Positions 40,183-48,845 are shown, numbered from the stretch's first letter. The stretch is DNA of 64,000 bases from Cupriavidus necator (GCA_022041995.1 CP074390.1:310001-374000); one strand, 5' to 3'. Translations and numbers: made by a program. The notes: a model not told the origin generated them from the sequence alone.

Positions 40183-41393
40183 ACGAGCAAGTGCCACAAA
40201 TCACTCCGAAGATGCGCGACATCGCCATCCGACTGTGCGTGCAGCTATTCGACGTCACGCCACACCCAACTGCGGCCGAAAAGCTGTGCCGGGCGATTGC
40301 GGCAGCAATGCCGGCGCCGGCCGCCGCCCTCTCCCAACTGTCAGATGAGGCGGTGCATTACGTTCTGCGCCAATACTTCGACGGCGTGACGGAGGAGAAA
40401 GCCCAGAACATCGCGCACGACTTGCGTATCGGCCTCGGCGCCGCCCCTGCGGCACCTGTCGCCGCACCAGCGAGCGAGCCCAAGCGCATCCTTTGGCCCG
40501 TGACGGGGAAGGTGCTTAGCTCCTTGGCGAACGAACTGGTACGTGCTGCTGAGTCCATGGGCTATGACGACGAACTGGTTCTGGAAGTGCGCGCGCCTGG
40601 CACCTTCGAGGACCACAACAAGAAGCTGAACGCGCGTCACGTTCTGGCGGTATCTCTTGCCGAGTATCTCGAGGAAGGCTTCTACCCCATCGACCCGACC
40701 GACCCCACCGGCGGTCGCGCAGCACCAGCCAGCGGGGAAGCGGGGGCGATGAGCGACATGGAAAAGGGCTGTGTGCAAACAGCGATTGACTGTGTGCTTA
40801 AAAGTCAGCCCCCTGGCTGGCCTATCGTTGTCAATACGCTGAAAGCCATCCTCGCCGCCCCCATCGCCGCCGGCCAGGAGCAAGCGCGCGAGATGGTGGG
40901 GCTGAAGCAAGCGGCAGAGTTTATACAGAAAAAAGCCGATGACTATGCACGGGAGTTTGGGAAAGACGATATGGGATCGCTCTCATTCGGCAATGAAGAC
41001 ATGCAAATCTACCACTGGCATCTTCTAGAACTTGCCGATGAGATTCGTGCCCTCGCCGCACCCCTCGCGGAATCCTTACAGGGTGACACGGCAGGGGCGA
41101 GCGAGCCGGTGGCATATGCCAATGCTCGGCATCTGGCTGAACGCATGAAAAGCGTGCCAGCTTGCCGCGATGCCGACCAATATTTCACGGTGCCTCTCTA
41201 CACCGCCGCCCCGCAATGCCATGTGCAGAAGGGGTGGACGGCGAGTGCGGAGGCAAACAATGCGTTGCTTCTACTTGGTCGATTGGACGTGTCAGCGGAA
41301 GACGATACGCGAGTTGAGCAGATTGCAGCCATCGTGCGCGGTCTCGTCGCCACGCCGCCCGCTACCGGCGCAGACGATGCGAGGGATGCATGA
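40179..41393 (+). CDS. Ea22-like mosaic protein
   Basis: 404 aa assembled from short modules. One is TAAEKLCRAIAAAMPA; another, VLKSQPPGWPIVVNTLKAIL, is also found in the protein at 18215-18859. Then QAAEFIQKKADDYAREFG, and SEPVAYANARHLAERMK with YTAAPQ, the usual Ea22/DUF551 type end. Such genes diverge by recombination. Function unknown. Confidence 0.55.
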   Translation: MNEQVPQITPKMRDIAIRLCVQLFDVTPHPTAAEKLCRAIAAAMPAPAAALSQLSDEAVHYVLRQYFDGVTEEKAQNIAHDLRIGLGAAPAAPVAAPASEPKRILWPVTGKVLSSLANELVRAAESMGYDDELVLEVRAPGTFEDHNKKLNARHVLAVSLAEYLEEGFYPIDPTDPTGGRAAPASGEAGAMSDMEKGCVQTAIDCVLKSQPPGWPIVVNTLKAILAAPIAAGQEQAREMVGLKQAAEFIQKKADDYAREFGKDDMGSLSFGNEDMQIYHWHLLELADEIRALAAPLAESLQGDTAGASEPVAYANARHLAERMKSVPACRDADQYFTVPLYTAAPQCHVQKGWTASAEANNALLLLGRLDVSAEDDTRVEQIAAIVRGLVATPPATGADDARDA

Positions 41394-41581
41394 GAACAGA
41401 TCCGAGCTACTGCGATCATCAGTACGAATGCGTGCACTTTGATGGCATCTATCGATGCATGCATTGCGGCGACCGCACCCGCTACCCGCACAACGGGCGA
41501 GCACCGTTTACCGAAGACATGTGCGCGGCCATCGACGCCGCCCTGCGCGCCAAGGAGGGAGAGAGCAATGCGGATGCGTAA
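41390..41581 (+). CDS. Small zinc-binding protein
   Basis: 63 aa. CDHQYECVHFDGIYRCMHCGDRT gives CxH...C...CxxC, a likely zinc site. Overlaps neighbours by 4 and 14 bases. Unknown function. Confidence 0.55.
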   Translation: MRTDPSYCDHQYECVHFDGIYRCMHCGDRTRYPHNGRAPFTEDMCAAIDAALRAKEGESNADA

Positions 41582-41708
41582 GCGCCGGCACACGTGGGAA
41601 TGGACACTCACATTCGGCGTGCGAGGCAGTGTGTGGGGCGATAGATGGATTCGCACCGCTGTTCTCGTTAGGAAATGGCGGAATGCACGAAAAGGATTCG
41701 GGAAATGA
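41568..41708 (+). CDS. Short basic hypothetical protein
   Basis: 46 aa, very basic with many Trp and Arg (MRMRKRRHTWEWTLTFGVRG). Overlaps genes on both sides. Weak support beyond position and the GGAGGGAGAG ribosome site. Confidence 0.4.
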   Translation: MRMRKRRHTWEWTLTFGVRGSVWGDRWIRTAVLVRKWRNARKGFGK

Positions 41709-42376
41709 CCACGACTGACAAGCTGGATCTGGATACGCTGGAGGCATCTCTGAAGGGCGTCGGCAATATCTGCCTGCCGGTTCACGCCACGCAGCTACTC
41801 GCCCTGATCGCCCGCATCCGCGAACTGGAGAGCGCCTGCGACTCGCTGGCAAGCACGCTGACGAATGTCGATGTTGCGGTGCGCGACATCCTTGGCATTA
41901 GCCAGACCGCCGATGACGCCCTGCCCGAACTGGTCGCAGACTGGATGGAGAATCGCGCCGCACCCCAGCCCGCAGCGGCGCCACTGATCAAGCTGAAAGA
42001 TGCGCTGGAAACTATTGCTGATTTGTATAGCTACGAGGCAACTGTTGGTGAAATGTCTAGTGCGATGTATGAGGCCCGCTGCATTGCGCTTAATGCATTG
42101 CGCACGAATTCAGCAGAGCGCGAGAAATGTAGAGAGTGCAACGGGACTGGAACGTCAGATGGCCGTGATGGCGCGCTGATTCCTTGCTTGGCATGCAAGG
42201 GAAAGAAATCTACAACATGCCAAGTTGAGCCTATCGCGTGGATTCAGGAGGAGCGCGGAAATAAGCACGTAGTTTGGCGCGAGTCCCCATCGAAATATCC
42301 GGTGGGAACAAAGTTCTATCTCGCCGCCCCGCCCTGCGCACTCTCGGGTAGCGGGGATGGGGATAGGGAGGTGTGA
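41705..42376 (+). CDS. Ea22/DUF551-like mosaic protein with zinc module
   Basis: 223 aa. The N-terminal part (LDLDTLEASLKGVGNICLPVHATQLLALIARIRELE) is a common Ea22-like start, also seen in the gene at 54131. A DnaJ-like CRECNGTG...CLACKG zinc module is near residues 140-160. The C-terminal block QVEPIAWIQEERG...YPVGTKFYLAAPP is the usual DUF551-type end. Function unknown. Confidence 0.55.
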   Translation: MTTTDKLDLDTLEASLKGVGNICLPVHATQLLALIARIRELESACDSLASTLTNVDVAVRDILGISQTADDALPELVADWMENRAAPQPAAAPLIKLKDALETIADLYSYEATVGEMSSAMYEARCIALNALRTNSAEREKCRECNGTGTSDGRDGALIPCLACKGKKSTTCQVEPIAWIQEERGNKHVVWRESPSKYPVGTKFYLAAPPCALSGSGDGDREV

Positions 42377-42660
42377 TGCAGACGCTGACAATTCCCGTGA
42401 AGGGCATCTACTTCGACCAGATCAAGGCTGGCACCAAGCCGCGCGAGTACCGCCTGGTGACGGCCTACTGGCGCAAGCGCCTGGAAGGCCGGACCTATGA
42501 CCGGATCGTGCTGACGCGCGGCTATCCCAAAGCCGACGACGCGGAGCGCCGACTAGTGGTTCCGTGGCGCGGCTACGAGCTGGAGACCATCACCCATGAG
42601 CACTTCGGGCCGGACCCGGTGCAGGTGTTCGCCATCGACGTGACTGGAGGCGCCCTGTGA
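42376..42660 (+). CDS. ASCH-domain protein
   Basis: 94 aa. LTIPVKGIYFDQIKAGTKPREYRL with W-R-K-R, then DRIVLTRGYPK and a beta end is the ASCH fold, an RNA-binding or nucleoside-processing domain found in phages. Neighbours overlap by a few bases. It may act on modified bases or RNA. Confidence 0.75.
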   Translation: MQTLTIPVKGIYFDQIKAGTKPREYRLVTAYWRKRLEGRTYDRIVLTRGYPKADDAERRLVVPWRGYELETITHEHFGPDPVQVFAIDVTGGAL

Positions 42661-42866
42661 CCGCGCACTTCATGACCGGGCCCGAACTGAAGCTGCACCT
42701 CGCCGGCGAGGACGACGCCTTCGCCAAGGCCTGCGAGCTGCTGAAGAACGGCACGATCGGCCCGCACCGCTTCTGGTGGCTGGCTACGGAGTTTGCCATT
42801 GAGGCGCTGGCCGACAAGCCGGCACAGCAGCAGCCACACGAGCAGCCTGACCTGTTCACCGCATGA
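42657..42866 (+). CDS. Small hypothetical phage protein
   Basis: 69 aa from a GTG start. MTAHFMTGPELKLHLAGEDDAFAKACELLKNG is a helical start common to phage proteins. It ends with HEQPDLF, a short motif often seen as a C-terminal clamp-binding-like QxxDLF tail. It could bind the host sliding clamp. That is inference. Confidence 0.5.
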   Translation: MTAHFMTGPELKLHLAGEDDAFAKACELLKNGTIGPHRFWWLATEFAIEALADKPAQQQPHEQPDLFTA

Positions 42867-43060
42867 CCACCGACCCCCGCCAAGAAGACTGGGAGCCAGG
42901 CAAGCCGCCCTTCGGCATAGCCGTTGAGGCAATCATCCGAGGCCACGCCCGCCGCGGCTATTCGGATGGGGTGTGGTTTTGGCTGGGCGATTGCACGCAC
43001 CCGATGCAGAACGCTGTTGCCAGTGCCTCGGATGTCGAGGCGTGGCGGCAGGCACATTAA
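42863..43060 (+). CDS. Small hypothetical phage protein
   Basis: 65 aa. MTTDPRQEDWEPGKPPFGIAV, then RRGYSDGVWFWLGDCTHPM. Globular, beta-rich. Overlaps the previous gene by 4 bases. Function unknown. Confidence 0.5.
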   Translation: MTTDPRQEDWEPGKPPFGIAVEAIIRGHARRGYSDGVWFWLGDCTHPMQNAVASASDVEAWRQAH

Positions 43061-43070
43061 GGAGAAATTC

Positions 43071-43706
43071 GTGATCCAGAGCATTGCCCAACAGCGCGGC
43101 CGCGTGCCCTTCCCCGCCCACATCGGCGAGCGCGTCTACATGCGCGAATTCCGCAAGGCCGATGGGTTGCCGGCAGACTTGAGCCGCTGGCAGTCGACCG
43201 TAGACGCCATGCTGGACGGCGTTGACACCGATGGTCCGATCTATCTCATGGTCGACCAAGGCGCCGTGCGCGCTGGCAATCCGCACCGCCGGCCTGGCCT
43301 GCACATCGATGGCTACTGGAACCCCGGTGTGCACGCGCATGGGCCGCATCGGCCTGACACACCTCATCACAGCGTGCGACCCCCGAGGCATATCCACTCC
43401 TCCGGCGGGGACCATGGATTCAAATGGACCACCAGCCGTGAGGGCGTTCACTGGCCGTCCGAAGCCATCATCCTCGCCTCCGACGTGTCCGCCTGCCGCG
43501 CCATGGTCGGTGAGTTCGAGGGCATGCCGGCGGAAGGCGGAGACTGCAGTCACATCGACGTGGCGGGAATGGAGGAAATCCGCTTCCATGCCGGCCACGC
43601 CTACGCCGGGAATGTCACGATGCTGCACGAATCGCTGCCGGTCGCGGTGGATTGCCTGCGGACTGTGGTGCGGTTGAATGTGCCAGGCTGGAGCCCGACA
43701 GCATGA
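43071..43706 (+). CDS. Possible 2-oxoglutarate/Fe(II) dioxygenase-like protein
   Basis: 211 aa from a GTG start with GGAG ribosome site. The pattern LHIDGYW (HxD, near residue 75), a late MLHESLPV (H near 188) and RTVVRLNVPGW (R near 200) is arranged like the facial triad and 2OG-binding Arg of double-stranded beta-helix dioxygenases. A His-rich loop lies between. If right, it might modify DNA or a protein. Family not named by me; motif-based only. Confidence 0.45.
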   Translation: MIQSIAQQRGRVPFPAHIGERVYMREFRKADGLPADLSRWQSTVDAMLDGVDTDGPIYLMVDQGAVRAGNPHRRPGLHIDGYWNPGVHAHGPHRPDTPHHSVRPPRHIHSSGGDHGFKWTTSREGVHWPSEAIILASDVSACRAMVGEFEGMPAEGGDCSHIDVAGMEEIRFHAGHAYAGNVTMLHESLPVAVDCLRTVVRLNVPGWSPTA

Positions 43707-44065
43707 ACACCCAAGCCATCTACCCCGACTCGTTCGCCAAGATGCTTCTGGAGCGCGCCGGCCAGAAGTACCAGCCGAGCAACGGCACCGAAGGCGAATG
43801 CTTCTTCGAGGCCTGGTGCCGCCAGTGCGCGCGCGATCGCTCCATGCGCGAGGGTGACGACTTCGATGAATGCGACGACAACGAGGTCTGCGGGATCATC
43901 GCGAACACGATGGCCCACAAGCCCGAGGATGACGAATACCCCAAGGAATGGATCTACGGCAAGGACGGGCAACCGTGCTGTACGGCTTTTGTGCAGGCGG
44001 GCCAGCCAATCCCGCCGGAGCGCGACCCATTCACCCGAGATCTGTTCGAGGAACTAGCAGCATGA
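43703..44065 (+). CDS. Hypothetical phage protein
   Basis: 120 aa. SNGTEGECFFEAWCRQCARDRSM, then CGIIANTMAHKPEDDEYPKEW and a CCTAF motif. Conserved Cys suggests metal binding. This protein type is common in phage accessory operons. Overlaps both neighbours by 4 bases. Confidence 0.6.
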   Translation: MNTQAIYPDSFAKMLLERAGQKYQPSNGTEGECFFEAWCRQCARDRSMREGDDFDECDDNEVCGIIANTMAHKPEDDEYPKEWIYGKDGQPCCTAFVQAGQPIPPERDPFTRDLFEELAA

Positions 44066-44577
44066 ACTTCGCAGAAGCCCTCGGCCGCCTACGCGCGGCC
44101 CTCTCCGATCCCCGCTCAGGCAGGGACAATACCCTCGTGCGCCGACTGGATCTGCGCGAGCTTCTCCATCACTTCGACCGCCTGGACGCCGAGGCGCGCG
44201 CGGCCCACGACGCAACGCACCGCCCGCCGGATTCCTACCTGAAGGTGCCGGTTCGCGGCGCGAATCTGGCGGAGATGCTGCTAGACCAGCCGTGGCACGC
44301 CCAGTGCGAAATCATCCCGCACTATATGCCCCGCTACCCCAGCCCGGAAACCAAGCCAGAAGTCCAGATCCGATTCAACAACGGGAAGGAGCATCCGCCA
44401 TTCCTGCGCTACAGCAAGGGGCCGGCTCAAGGGTTCTTTTGGGACATCTACGGCGAGGACTTCCAGAGCATCGAGCTGGCCATTGTCGCGCTATCCCGAG
44501 CCCCAGCACCCCGCAACGTGAGCCCCATCACCTTCACCATACCCCTCCGGCCGGTGGCACCCCAATACATCGAGTAA
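44062..44577 (+). CDS. Hypothetical phage protein
   Basis: 171 aa. Helical start (MNFAEALGRLRAALSDP), a conserved central part (VRRLDLRELLHHFDRLDAEARA) and a beta-rich end (FFWDIYGEDFQSIELAIVALS). Last gene before the next operator element. Function unknown. Confidence 0.5.
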   Translation: MNFAEALGRLRAALSDPRSGRDNTLVRRLDLRELLHHFDRLDAEARAAHDATHRPPDSYLKVPVRGANLAEMLLDQPWHAQCEIIPHYMPRYPSPETKPEVQIRFNNGKEHPPFLRYSKGPAQGFFWDIYGEDFQSIELAIVALSRAPAPRNVSPITFTIPLRPVAPQYIE

Positions 44578-44583
44578 GTTCCA

Positions 44584-44612
44584 ATAAGTTTTCCTTGCGC
44601 TGTATAAGTTTT
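44584..44612 (+). promoter_or_regulatory. Operator/promoter element
   Basis: ATAAGTTTTCCTTGC (44584-44598) followed by TATAAGTTTTT (44602-44612), the clearest copy of the recurrent two-box element. TATAAG is a likely -10 box. A hairpin ATTTGTCG...CGACGAAT overlaps the leader just after (44621-44644). Confidence 0.65.
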
Positions 44613-44655
44613 TCGCTTAGATTTGTCGTTGTCCACGACGAATCTAAGCGGGAAC

Positions 44656-44868
44656 ATGAGCGCACCAATTGCGGCATACGCCTACGGCACAGCACGGGAG
44701 ATGGCCTTCATCGACCGACTGCGCAAGCGTGAAGAATCTATCCTCCTCCTGACCGGCTATCTCTCGGCCGCTGCAAAGCGTGTCAACTGGGGTGATATCG
44801 ATGGTTTGGCTGCTGTTGAATACGCGCAGATCCAGCTTCGCGAAGCACACCAGGTGGTTCAGCAATGA
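44656..44868 (+). CDS. Small helical hypothetical protein
   Basis: 70 aa (MSAPIAAYAYGTAREMAFIDRLRKREESILL...). First gene behind the element at 44584. Overlaps the next by 4 bases. No known motif. Confidence 0.5.
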   Translation: MSAPIAAYAYGTAREMAFIDRLRKREESILLLTGYLSAAAKRVNWGDIDGLAAVEYAQIQLREAHQVVQQ

Positions 44869-45335
44869 GCCGCCGCCACATCCAAGCCTTGGCGCGCTAC
44901 AACCAGCAGCGCGGCCCCAAGGCAACTCCCAAGATCTACCGCTTCCCCGCTTCCGATGAGACGAAGCTCCAACTGATTCCGCACGTCGAGTTGGACAAGT
45001 TGCTCAAGCGCGACGGCAATGAGAACAGTTGGCACACCATCACGGCCCGCGTGAATCTCGGCTGCACCCTCGCCTACTGGTACTACTGCAACGAGGACCA
45101 GACTGTCGCAGATCGCGCCCTCGAAGCGCTGCGCTCTGTCAGGAAGCGCGGGGACGACACCGGTGTGTGGGGTCTGTCTGGCGATGAATACCGCCTGATC
45201 GGCGCTGGCCTGAATGCAACCGATGAACTCCAGAAGCAGACACCGCGCGTGAAGCTGGCCGAGGCGCTGGAGCACGTCTATCGGGTGGCGTCTGAGCCGA
45301 ATCGGGAAGTTGGTGCGCGGAGGGTTTCGCTGTGA
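44865..45335 (+). CDS. Hypothetical phage protein
   Basis: 156 aa. MSRRHIQALARYNQQRGP, then WHTITARVNLGCTLAYWYY and GLSGDEYRLIGAGLNATDELQ. Helical; this type appears near phage methyltransferase/Ref genes. Function unknown. Confidence 0.55.
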   Translation: MSRRHIQALARYNQQRGPKATPKIYRFPASDETKLQLIPHVELDKLLKRDGNENSWHTITARVNLGCTLAYWYYCNEDQTVADRALEALRSVRKRGDDTGVWGLSGDEYRLIGAGLNATDELQKQTPRVKLAEALEHVYRVASEPNREVGARRVSL

Positions 45336-45511
45336 TGGCTCTATTTCCCTTCGAAATCGCGTTGCGAGATGCCCTCCGCAAGCGTGCTGACGACAAGGAT
45401 GCCGAGAAGCTCCGAGCGGCCGAAGAAAGGGCCAAGAAGGTCAAGCGTGACAGCCTTGGCTTACCAATCGACGCATCGAAGTCGCAGTTGAGTGCCTGCC
45501 ATGCTGACTAG
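45335..45511 (+). CDS. Short basic hypothetical protein
   Basis: 58 aa. A long charged helix (LRDALRKRADDKDAEKLRAAEERAKKVKR) with a flexible end. Start overlaps the previous stop; end overlaps the Ref-like gene by 11 bases. Confidence 0.5.
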   Translation: MALFPFEIALRDALRKRADDKDAEKLRAAEERAKKVKRDSLGLPIDASKSQLSACHAD

Positions 45512-45986
45512 ACGTACCCCCATGAGGGCATCGGCCAAGACGATGAAGCGCACGCCGATCCAGCGCACCTCCTCTCTCGATCGCCGCGTTTCGATCCAAG
45601 CGCGAGCGGACGAAGCCAAGGAAATGCCGCGAGCGGATCTGAGGCGCTCGCCGATCAAGCGCAAGAACAAGAAGAAGCCGACTGTGGCCGAGTCTCAGTA
45701 TCTCGGCGCTGTGGCCTCGCTCGGTTGCGCGGTCTGCCGCCGGCTCGGCTTTGGCCCTACCCCCGCAGAGGTCCATCACCCCCGCAAGGGCACCGGCATG
45801 GGCCAGCGTGCTGCCCATCGTGATGGCATTCCTCTCTGCCCCGAACACCACCGCGGCAATACGGGCGTGCATGGCCTTGGTGTCAAGCGCTTCGCTGCCG
45901 TCTATGGATTTGACGAGGCCGAGCTTGTCGCGGAAACGCAGGCGCTGCTGGTCTCGCATCTCCCGCCGCTCTTGGGGGCTGCATGA
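45501..45986 (+). CDS. Ref-like HNH nuclease (recombination enhancement function)
   Basis: 161 aa. Basic N-terminal 60 residues, then CAVCRRLGFGPTPAEVHHPRKG, GQRAAHRDGIPLCPEHH and GVHGLGVKRFAAVYG. This is the HNH core of P1 Ref, a RecA-dependent nuclease that cuts displacement loops. It fits the Red-type recombination set of this phage. Overlaps the methyltransferase start by 4 bases. Confidence 0.85.
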   Translation: MLTRRTPMRASAKTMKRTPIQRTSSLDRRVSIQARADEAKEMPRADLRRSPIKRKNKKKPTVAESQYLGAVASLGCAVCRRLGFGPTPAEVHHPRKGTGMGQRAAHRDGIPLCPEHHRGNTGVHGLGVKRFAAVYGFDEAELVAETQALLVSHLPPLLGAA

Positions 45987-47839
45987 GCGATCGGTACACC
46001 CTCCACCTGGGCGACTGCGTTGAGGAGATGCGCGGCATGGCTGATTGCTCAGTCGATTCCATCGTCACCGATCCGCCGTACCACCTGACAAACAACGGGG
46101 GCGGCCCGACCAAGGGAAACGATAACCCGTACTCGCGCTCGCGGGCAGGCGCCACGACGACCGGATTCATGGGCATGACGTGGGATGGCGGCGATGTAGC
46201 CAATCGCGTTGAGACATGGGCCGAAGCCCTGCGCGTCCTGAAGCCGGGCGGCCATCTACTGGCGTTCTCCGGCTCGCGCACGTATCACCGCATGGTGTGC
46301 GCAATCGAGGATGCGGGCTTTGAAATCCGTGACCAGATTTTTTGGTTGTACGCGAGCGGATTTCCGAAAAGTCACAACTTGAACAAACTAAGGGGGAGCG
46401 CTTTCTGTGGATGCGAAGATAGATCGGCGCACGCTCAAGCGATCGGTTCCGTCGCTGACGTGCACGGTATGCGGGAAGCTGTTTCACTTGGCGCCATCTC
46501 GGATTGCCCGGGTAACAACGCCGAGTTGCAGTCGGCAGTGCAATGGGAAGATTCGCGGCGCAGAGTGGGCGAAGCACGGCCACAAAGGGGTGTTGGCTCG
46601 CAAGACGTTCACCCCGTTGAGGGGCGCAAACAACCCAGCCTGGAAGGGTGGGGTGACGATGTTCAAGAAAAAGGGCAACTACAAGGACATTCGGTATCTG
46701 CGCGCACCGGATTGGATGCTGCCAATGGCCCGGAAGGATGGGTACGTAATGGAGCATCGCCTGGTCATGGCGAAGTGGTGCGGGTATCTGCTGACGCGGA
46801 CGGAAGTGGTGCATCACGTGGATCACGACCCACTGAACAACGCGCGCAGCAATCTGGAATTGTGGCCGGACAATCGCAGCCACAAGCTGGCAGAGCATGG
46901 CCGATTTGTGGAAGGTGCGGTCTGCCGGTGGTTCCCGAGGGACTTGGCACCGCGCTGAAGCCGGCGCACGAGCCGATCTGTGTCGCGCGCAAGCCGCTGG
47001 CCGGCACCGTGGCAGCGAATGTGGCGGAACATGGCACCGGAGCACTGAACATCGACGGGTGCCGCATTGGGACAGATGAGACGCTGCGCGCCGGCGCCGG
47101 CGGCTTACTGTCGCATGTGCGTGACGGTAAGCAATACCCCAACGGCCGGGATGGGGAGGCTAGCGCAGAACGACGTTACACGGCCGATGGCGGCACTGAT
47201 TTCGCCATGAAGCCCGGCCCGCGCGGCGGCGATCCGTCCGGGCGGTGGCCCGCCAATGTCATCCATGACGGCAGCGACGAGGTGCTACAGGCTTTCCCGG
47301 AGGCAATGGGACAGCAGGGCGACTTGAATGGCCAATCCAAGGGGCGAAAGTCGAAGGGTATCTTTGGCGACATGCCGGCTGCACGTCCGCACGCCGCACG
47401 AATTGAGGTCGACAAGACCGCCGCGCGTTTCTTCTATTGCGCCAAGGCGAGCCGCGTCGAACGCAACGAGGGCTGCGATTCCCTTCCGGATCGCGCCGGC
47501 GGCATGAACAGTAACACCAGCGGCCAGCACATCACGCGTCGCGACGGCTGGCAGCCGGAGCCCGTGAAGAACAACCATCCAACGGTAAAGCCCACCGACC
47601 TGATGGCCTACCTGTGCCGTCTGGTGACGCCGCCCGGCGGCCTGGTGCTGGACCCATTCATGGGTAGCGGCAGCACGGGCAAGGCTGCCATGCGCGAGGG
47701 ATTCCGCTTCGTAGGCATCGACATGACGCCCGAGTACGTGGAGATCGCCCGCGCGCGCATCGCTCACGAATTGAGCGTCATCGAAACCGCGGTCGCGGAG
47801 GCCTCGCGCCAGGCCGATCTGTTTGGAGAAGCAGCATGA
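45983..47839 (+). CDS. DNA methyltransferase (N4/N6 type) with an HNH gene inserted
   Basis: 618-aa frame. Catalytic motif DPPY at residues 30-33 comes first and the AdoMet motif LDPFMGSGSTG near residue 555 last, the beta-class order. GFMGMTWDGG, LRVLKPGGHLLAFSGSRTYHR and WLYASGFPKSHNLNK are typical. After HNLNK the normal sequence stops and resumes at GTALKPAHEPICVARKPL. The approximately 185 codons between belong to an HNH gene in another frame, with this frame staying open by chance or selection. The enzyme probably protects phage DNA from restriction. Confidence 0.85.
   Translation: MSDRYTLHLGDCVEEMRGMADCSVDSIVTDPPYHLTNNGGGPTKGNDNPYSRSRAGATTTGFMGMTWDGGDVANRVETWAEALRVLKPGGHLLAFSGSRTYHRMVCAIEDAGFEIRDQIFWLYASGFPKSHNLNKLRGSAFCGCEDRSAHAQAIGSVADVHGMREAVSLGAISDCPGNNAELQSAVQWEDSRRRVGEARPQRGVGSQDVHPVEGRKQPSLEGWGDDVQEKGQLQGHSVSARTGLDAANGPEGWVRNGASPGHGEVVRVSADADGSGASRGSRPTEQRAQQSGIVAGQSQPQAGRAWPICGRCGLPVVPEGLGTALKPAHEPICVARKPLAGTVAANVAEHGTGALNIDGCRIGTDETLRAGAGGLLSHVRDGKQYPNGRDGEASAERRYTADGGTDFAMKPGPRGGDPSGRWPANVIHDGSDEVLQAFPEAMGQQGDLNGQSKGRKSKGIFGDMPAARPHAARIEVDKTAARFFYCAKASRVERNEGCDSLPDRAGGMNSNTSGQHITRRDGWQPEPVKNNHPTVKPTDLMAYLCRLVTPPGGLVLDPFMGSGSTGKAAMREGFRFVGIDMTPEYVEIARARIAHELSVIETAVAEASRQADLFGEAA
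46407..46958 (+). CDS. HNH homing endonuclease inside the methyltransferase gene
   Basis: 183 aa from a GTG with GGGGGAG ribosome site, in frame +1 relative to the host gene. N-terminal zinc module CTVCGKLF...CSRQC, then NPAWKGGVT, and the HNH part YVMEHRLVMAKWCG, VVHHVDHDPLNNARSNLELW. All HNH residues are present. It sits where the target-recognition region of the methyltransferase should be. Confidence 0.85.
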   Translation: MDAKIDRRTLKRSVPSLTCTVCGKLFHLAPSRIARVTTPSCSRQCNGKIRGAEWAKHGHKGVLARKTFTPLRGANNPAWKGGVTMFKKKGNYKDIRYLRAPDWMLPMARKDGYVMEHRLVMAKWCGYLLTRTEVVHHVDHDPLNNARSNLELWPDNRSHKLAEHGRFVEGAVCRWFPRDLAPR

Positions 47840-47988
47840 AACGCACCCTCCTCGCCCTATGCGTTACCGGCTTCATTCTGCGCTGGGCTGTCGTCAGCCT
47901 GGTGCTGATCCCTGTGGATACCGCGGCATGGCTGCTGCGGCGCGTGGGTAGCGCCCTGCGTGTGGTGCGCGACGGGAGCTGGGCATGA
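47836..47988 (+). CDS. Short membrane protein
   Basis: 50 aa. MKRTLLALCVTGFILRWAVVSLVLIPVDTAAWLL gives one or two short membrane helices. Overlaps both neighbours by 4 bases. Function unknown. Confidence 0.45.
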   Translation: MKRTLLALCVTGFILRWAVVSLVLIPVDTAAWLLRRVGSALRVVRDGSWA

Positions 47989-48338
47989 TCCTCCCGCCGA
48001 TCAACCTAGACGAAGAAGTGAAGCCCACGGTTCTGTCGTTCCCCGGCACGAAGAAGCAGCCGGCCGAGGAAGGCCCCTATCTGCAAGACGTGGGCCACCG
48101 GTTCGGAGAGTGCCAGCACCGTGCCGGGTTCGTTCTGGACGACAAGCTTGACGCGGTGATCTGCAAGGGCTGCAACGAGAAGCTGAGCCCCATGTGGGTG
48201 CTGCGCCAACTCGCAAGCGTCGAGACGCGCTGGCACCGCTTCCGCGAGACGTACCAGGACGAGATGAAGCGCCTCGCCGAGCGCAGCAAGACGAAGTGCC
48301 GGCACTGCGGCGAGATGACACCTATCAGCAGGAGCTGA
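47985..48338 (+). CDS. Zinc-binding hypothetical phage protein
   Basis: 117 aa. GECQHRAGFVLDDKLDAVICKGCNEKLSPMWVL gives a zinc site, with a second pair CRHCGEM at the end. It recurs as DUF-type protein in beta-proteobacterial phages. Nucleic-acid binding is possible. Confidence 0.6.
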   Translation: MILPPINLDEEVKPTVLSFPGTKKQPAEEGPYLQDVGHRFGECQHRAGFVLDDKLDAVICKGCNEKLSPMWVLRQLASVETRWHRFRETYQDEMKRLAERSKTKCRHCGEMTPISRS

Positions 48339-48339
48339 C

Positions 48340-48825
48340 ATGCAACGCACCGCCACGATTTCCGACTGCGGAACATTCCGCTACCGCTTGGGCCGCCGCT
48401 GGGCGGATGGGCCGACCCTAGCGTTCGTGATGCTCAATCCGAGCACGGCAGACGCCTATCAGGACGACCCGACGATTCGCAAGTGCATCGGCTTCGCGCA
48501 GCGCACCGGGCACAGCGCAATCGAAGTGGTCAACCTGTTTGCCTTCCGCGCGACGAAGCCTGCGGACCTGAAGGCGGCGGGCTGGCCGACTGGCCCTGAG
48601 AACCTGGGCGCCATTACCTACGTAGCGCGAACCACCCACGAAGCCGGCGGCAAGGTCGTGCTGGCCTGGGGCGCCAATGCCCGCGGTCTCGGCGCTCCGG
48701 TCCTTGTGCGTGGTGTGCTGAGCGGTCACGGAATCCCGGCATACGCCCTGCGCGTGCTGGACGACGGCACTCCGGCCCACCCGCTGATGCTGCCATACGC
48801 CTGCGAACTGACGCAGATCGTGTAG
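48340..48825 (+). CDS. DUF1643 protein
   Basis: 161 aa. LAFVMLNPSTADAYQDDPTIRKCIGFA, then VVNLFAFRATKPADLKAAG and KVVLAWGANA are the DUF1643 signature. The family is common in phages and bacteria; its biochemical role is not established as far as I know. Confidence 0.8.
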   Translation: MQRTATISDCGTFRYRLGRRWADGPTLAFVMLNPSTADAYQDDPTIRKCIGFAQRTGHSAIEVVNLFAFRATKPADLKAAGWPTGPENLGAITYVARTTHEAGGKVVLAWGANARGLGAPVLVRGVLSGHGIPAYALRVLDDGTPAHPLMLPYACELTQIV

Positions 48826-48845
48826 CCAAAGCAAGGAGCCATGCC

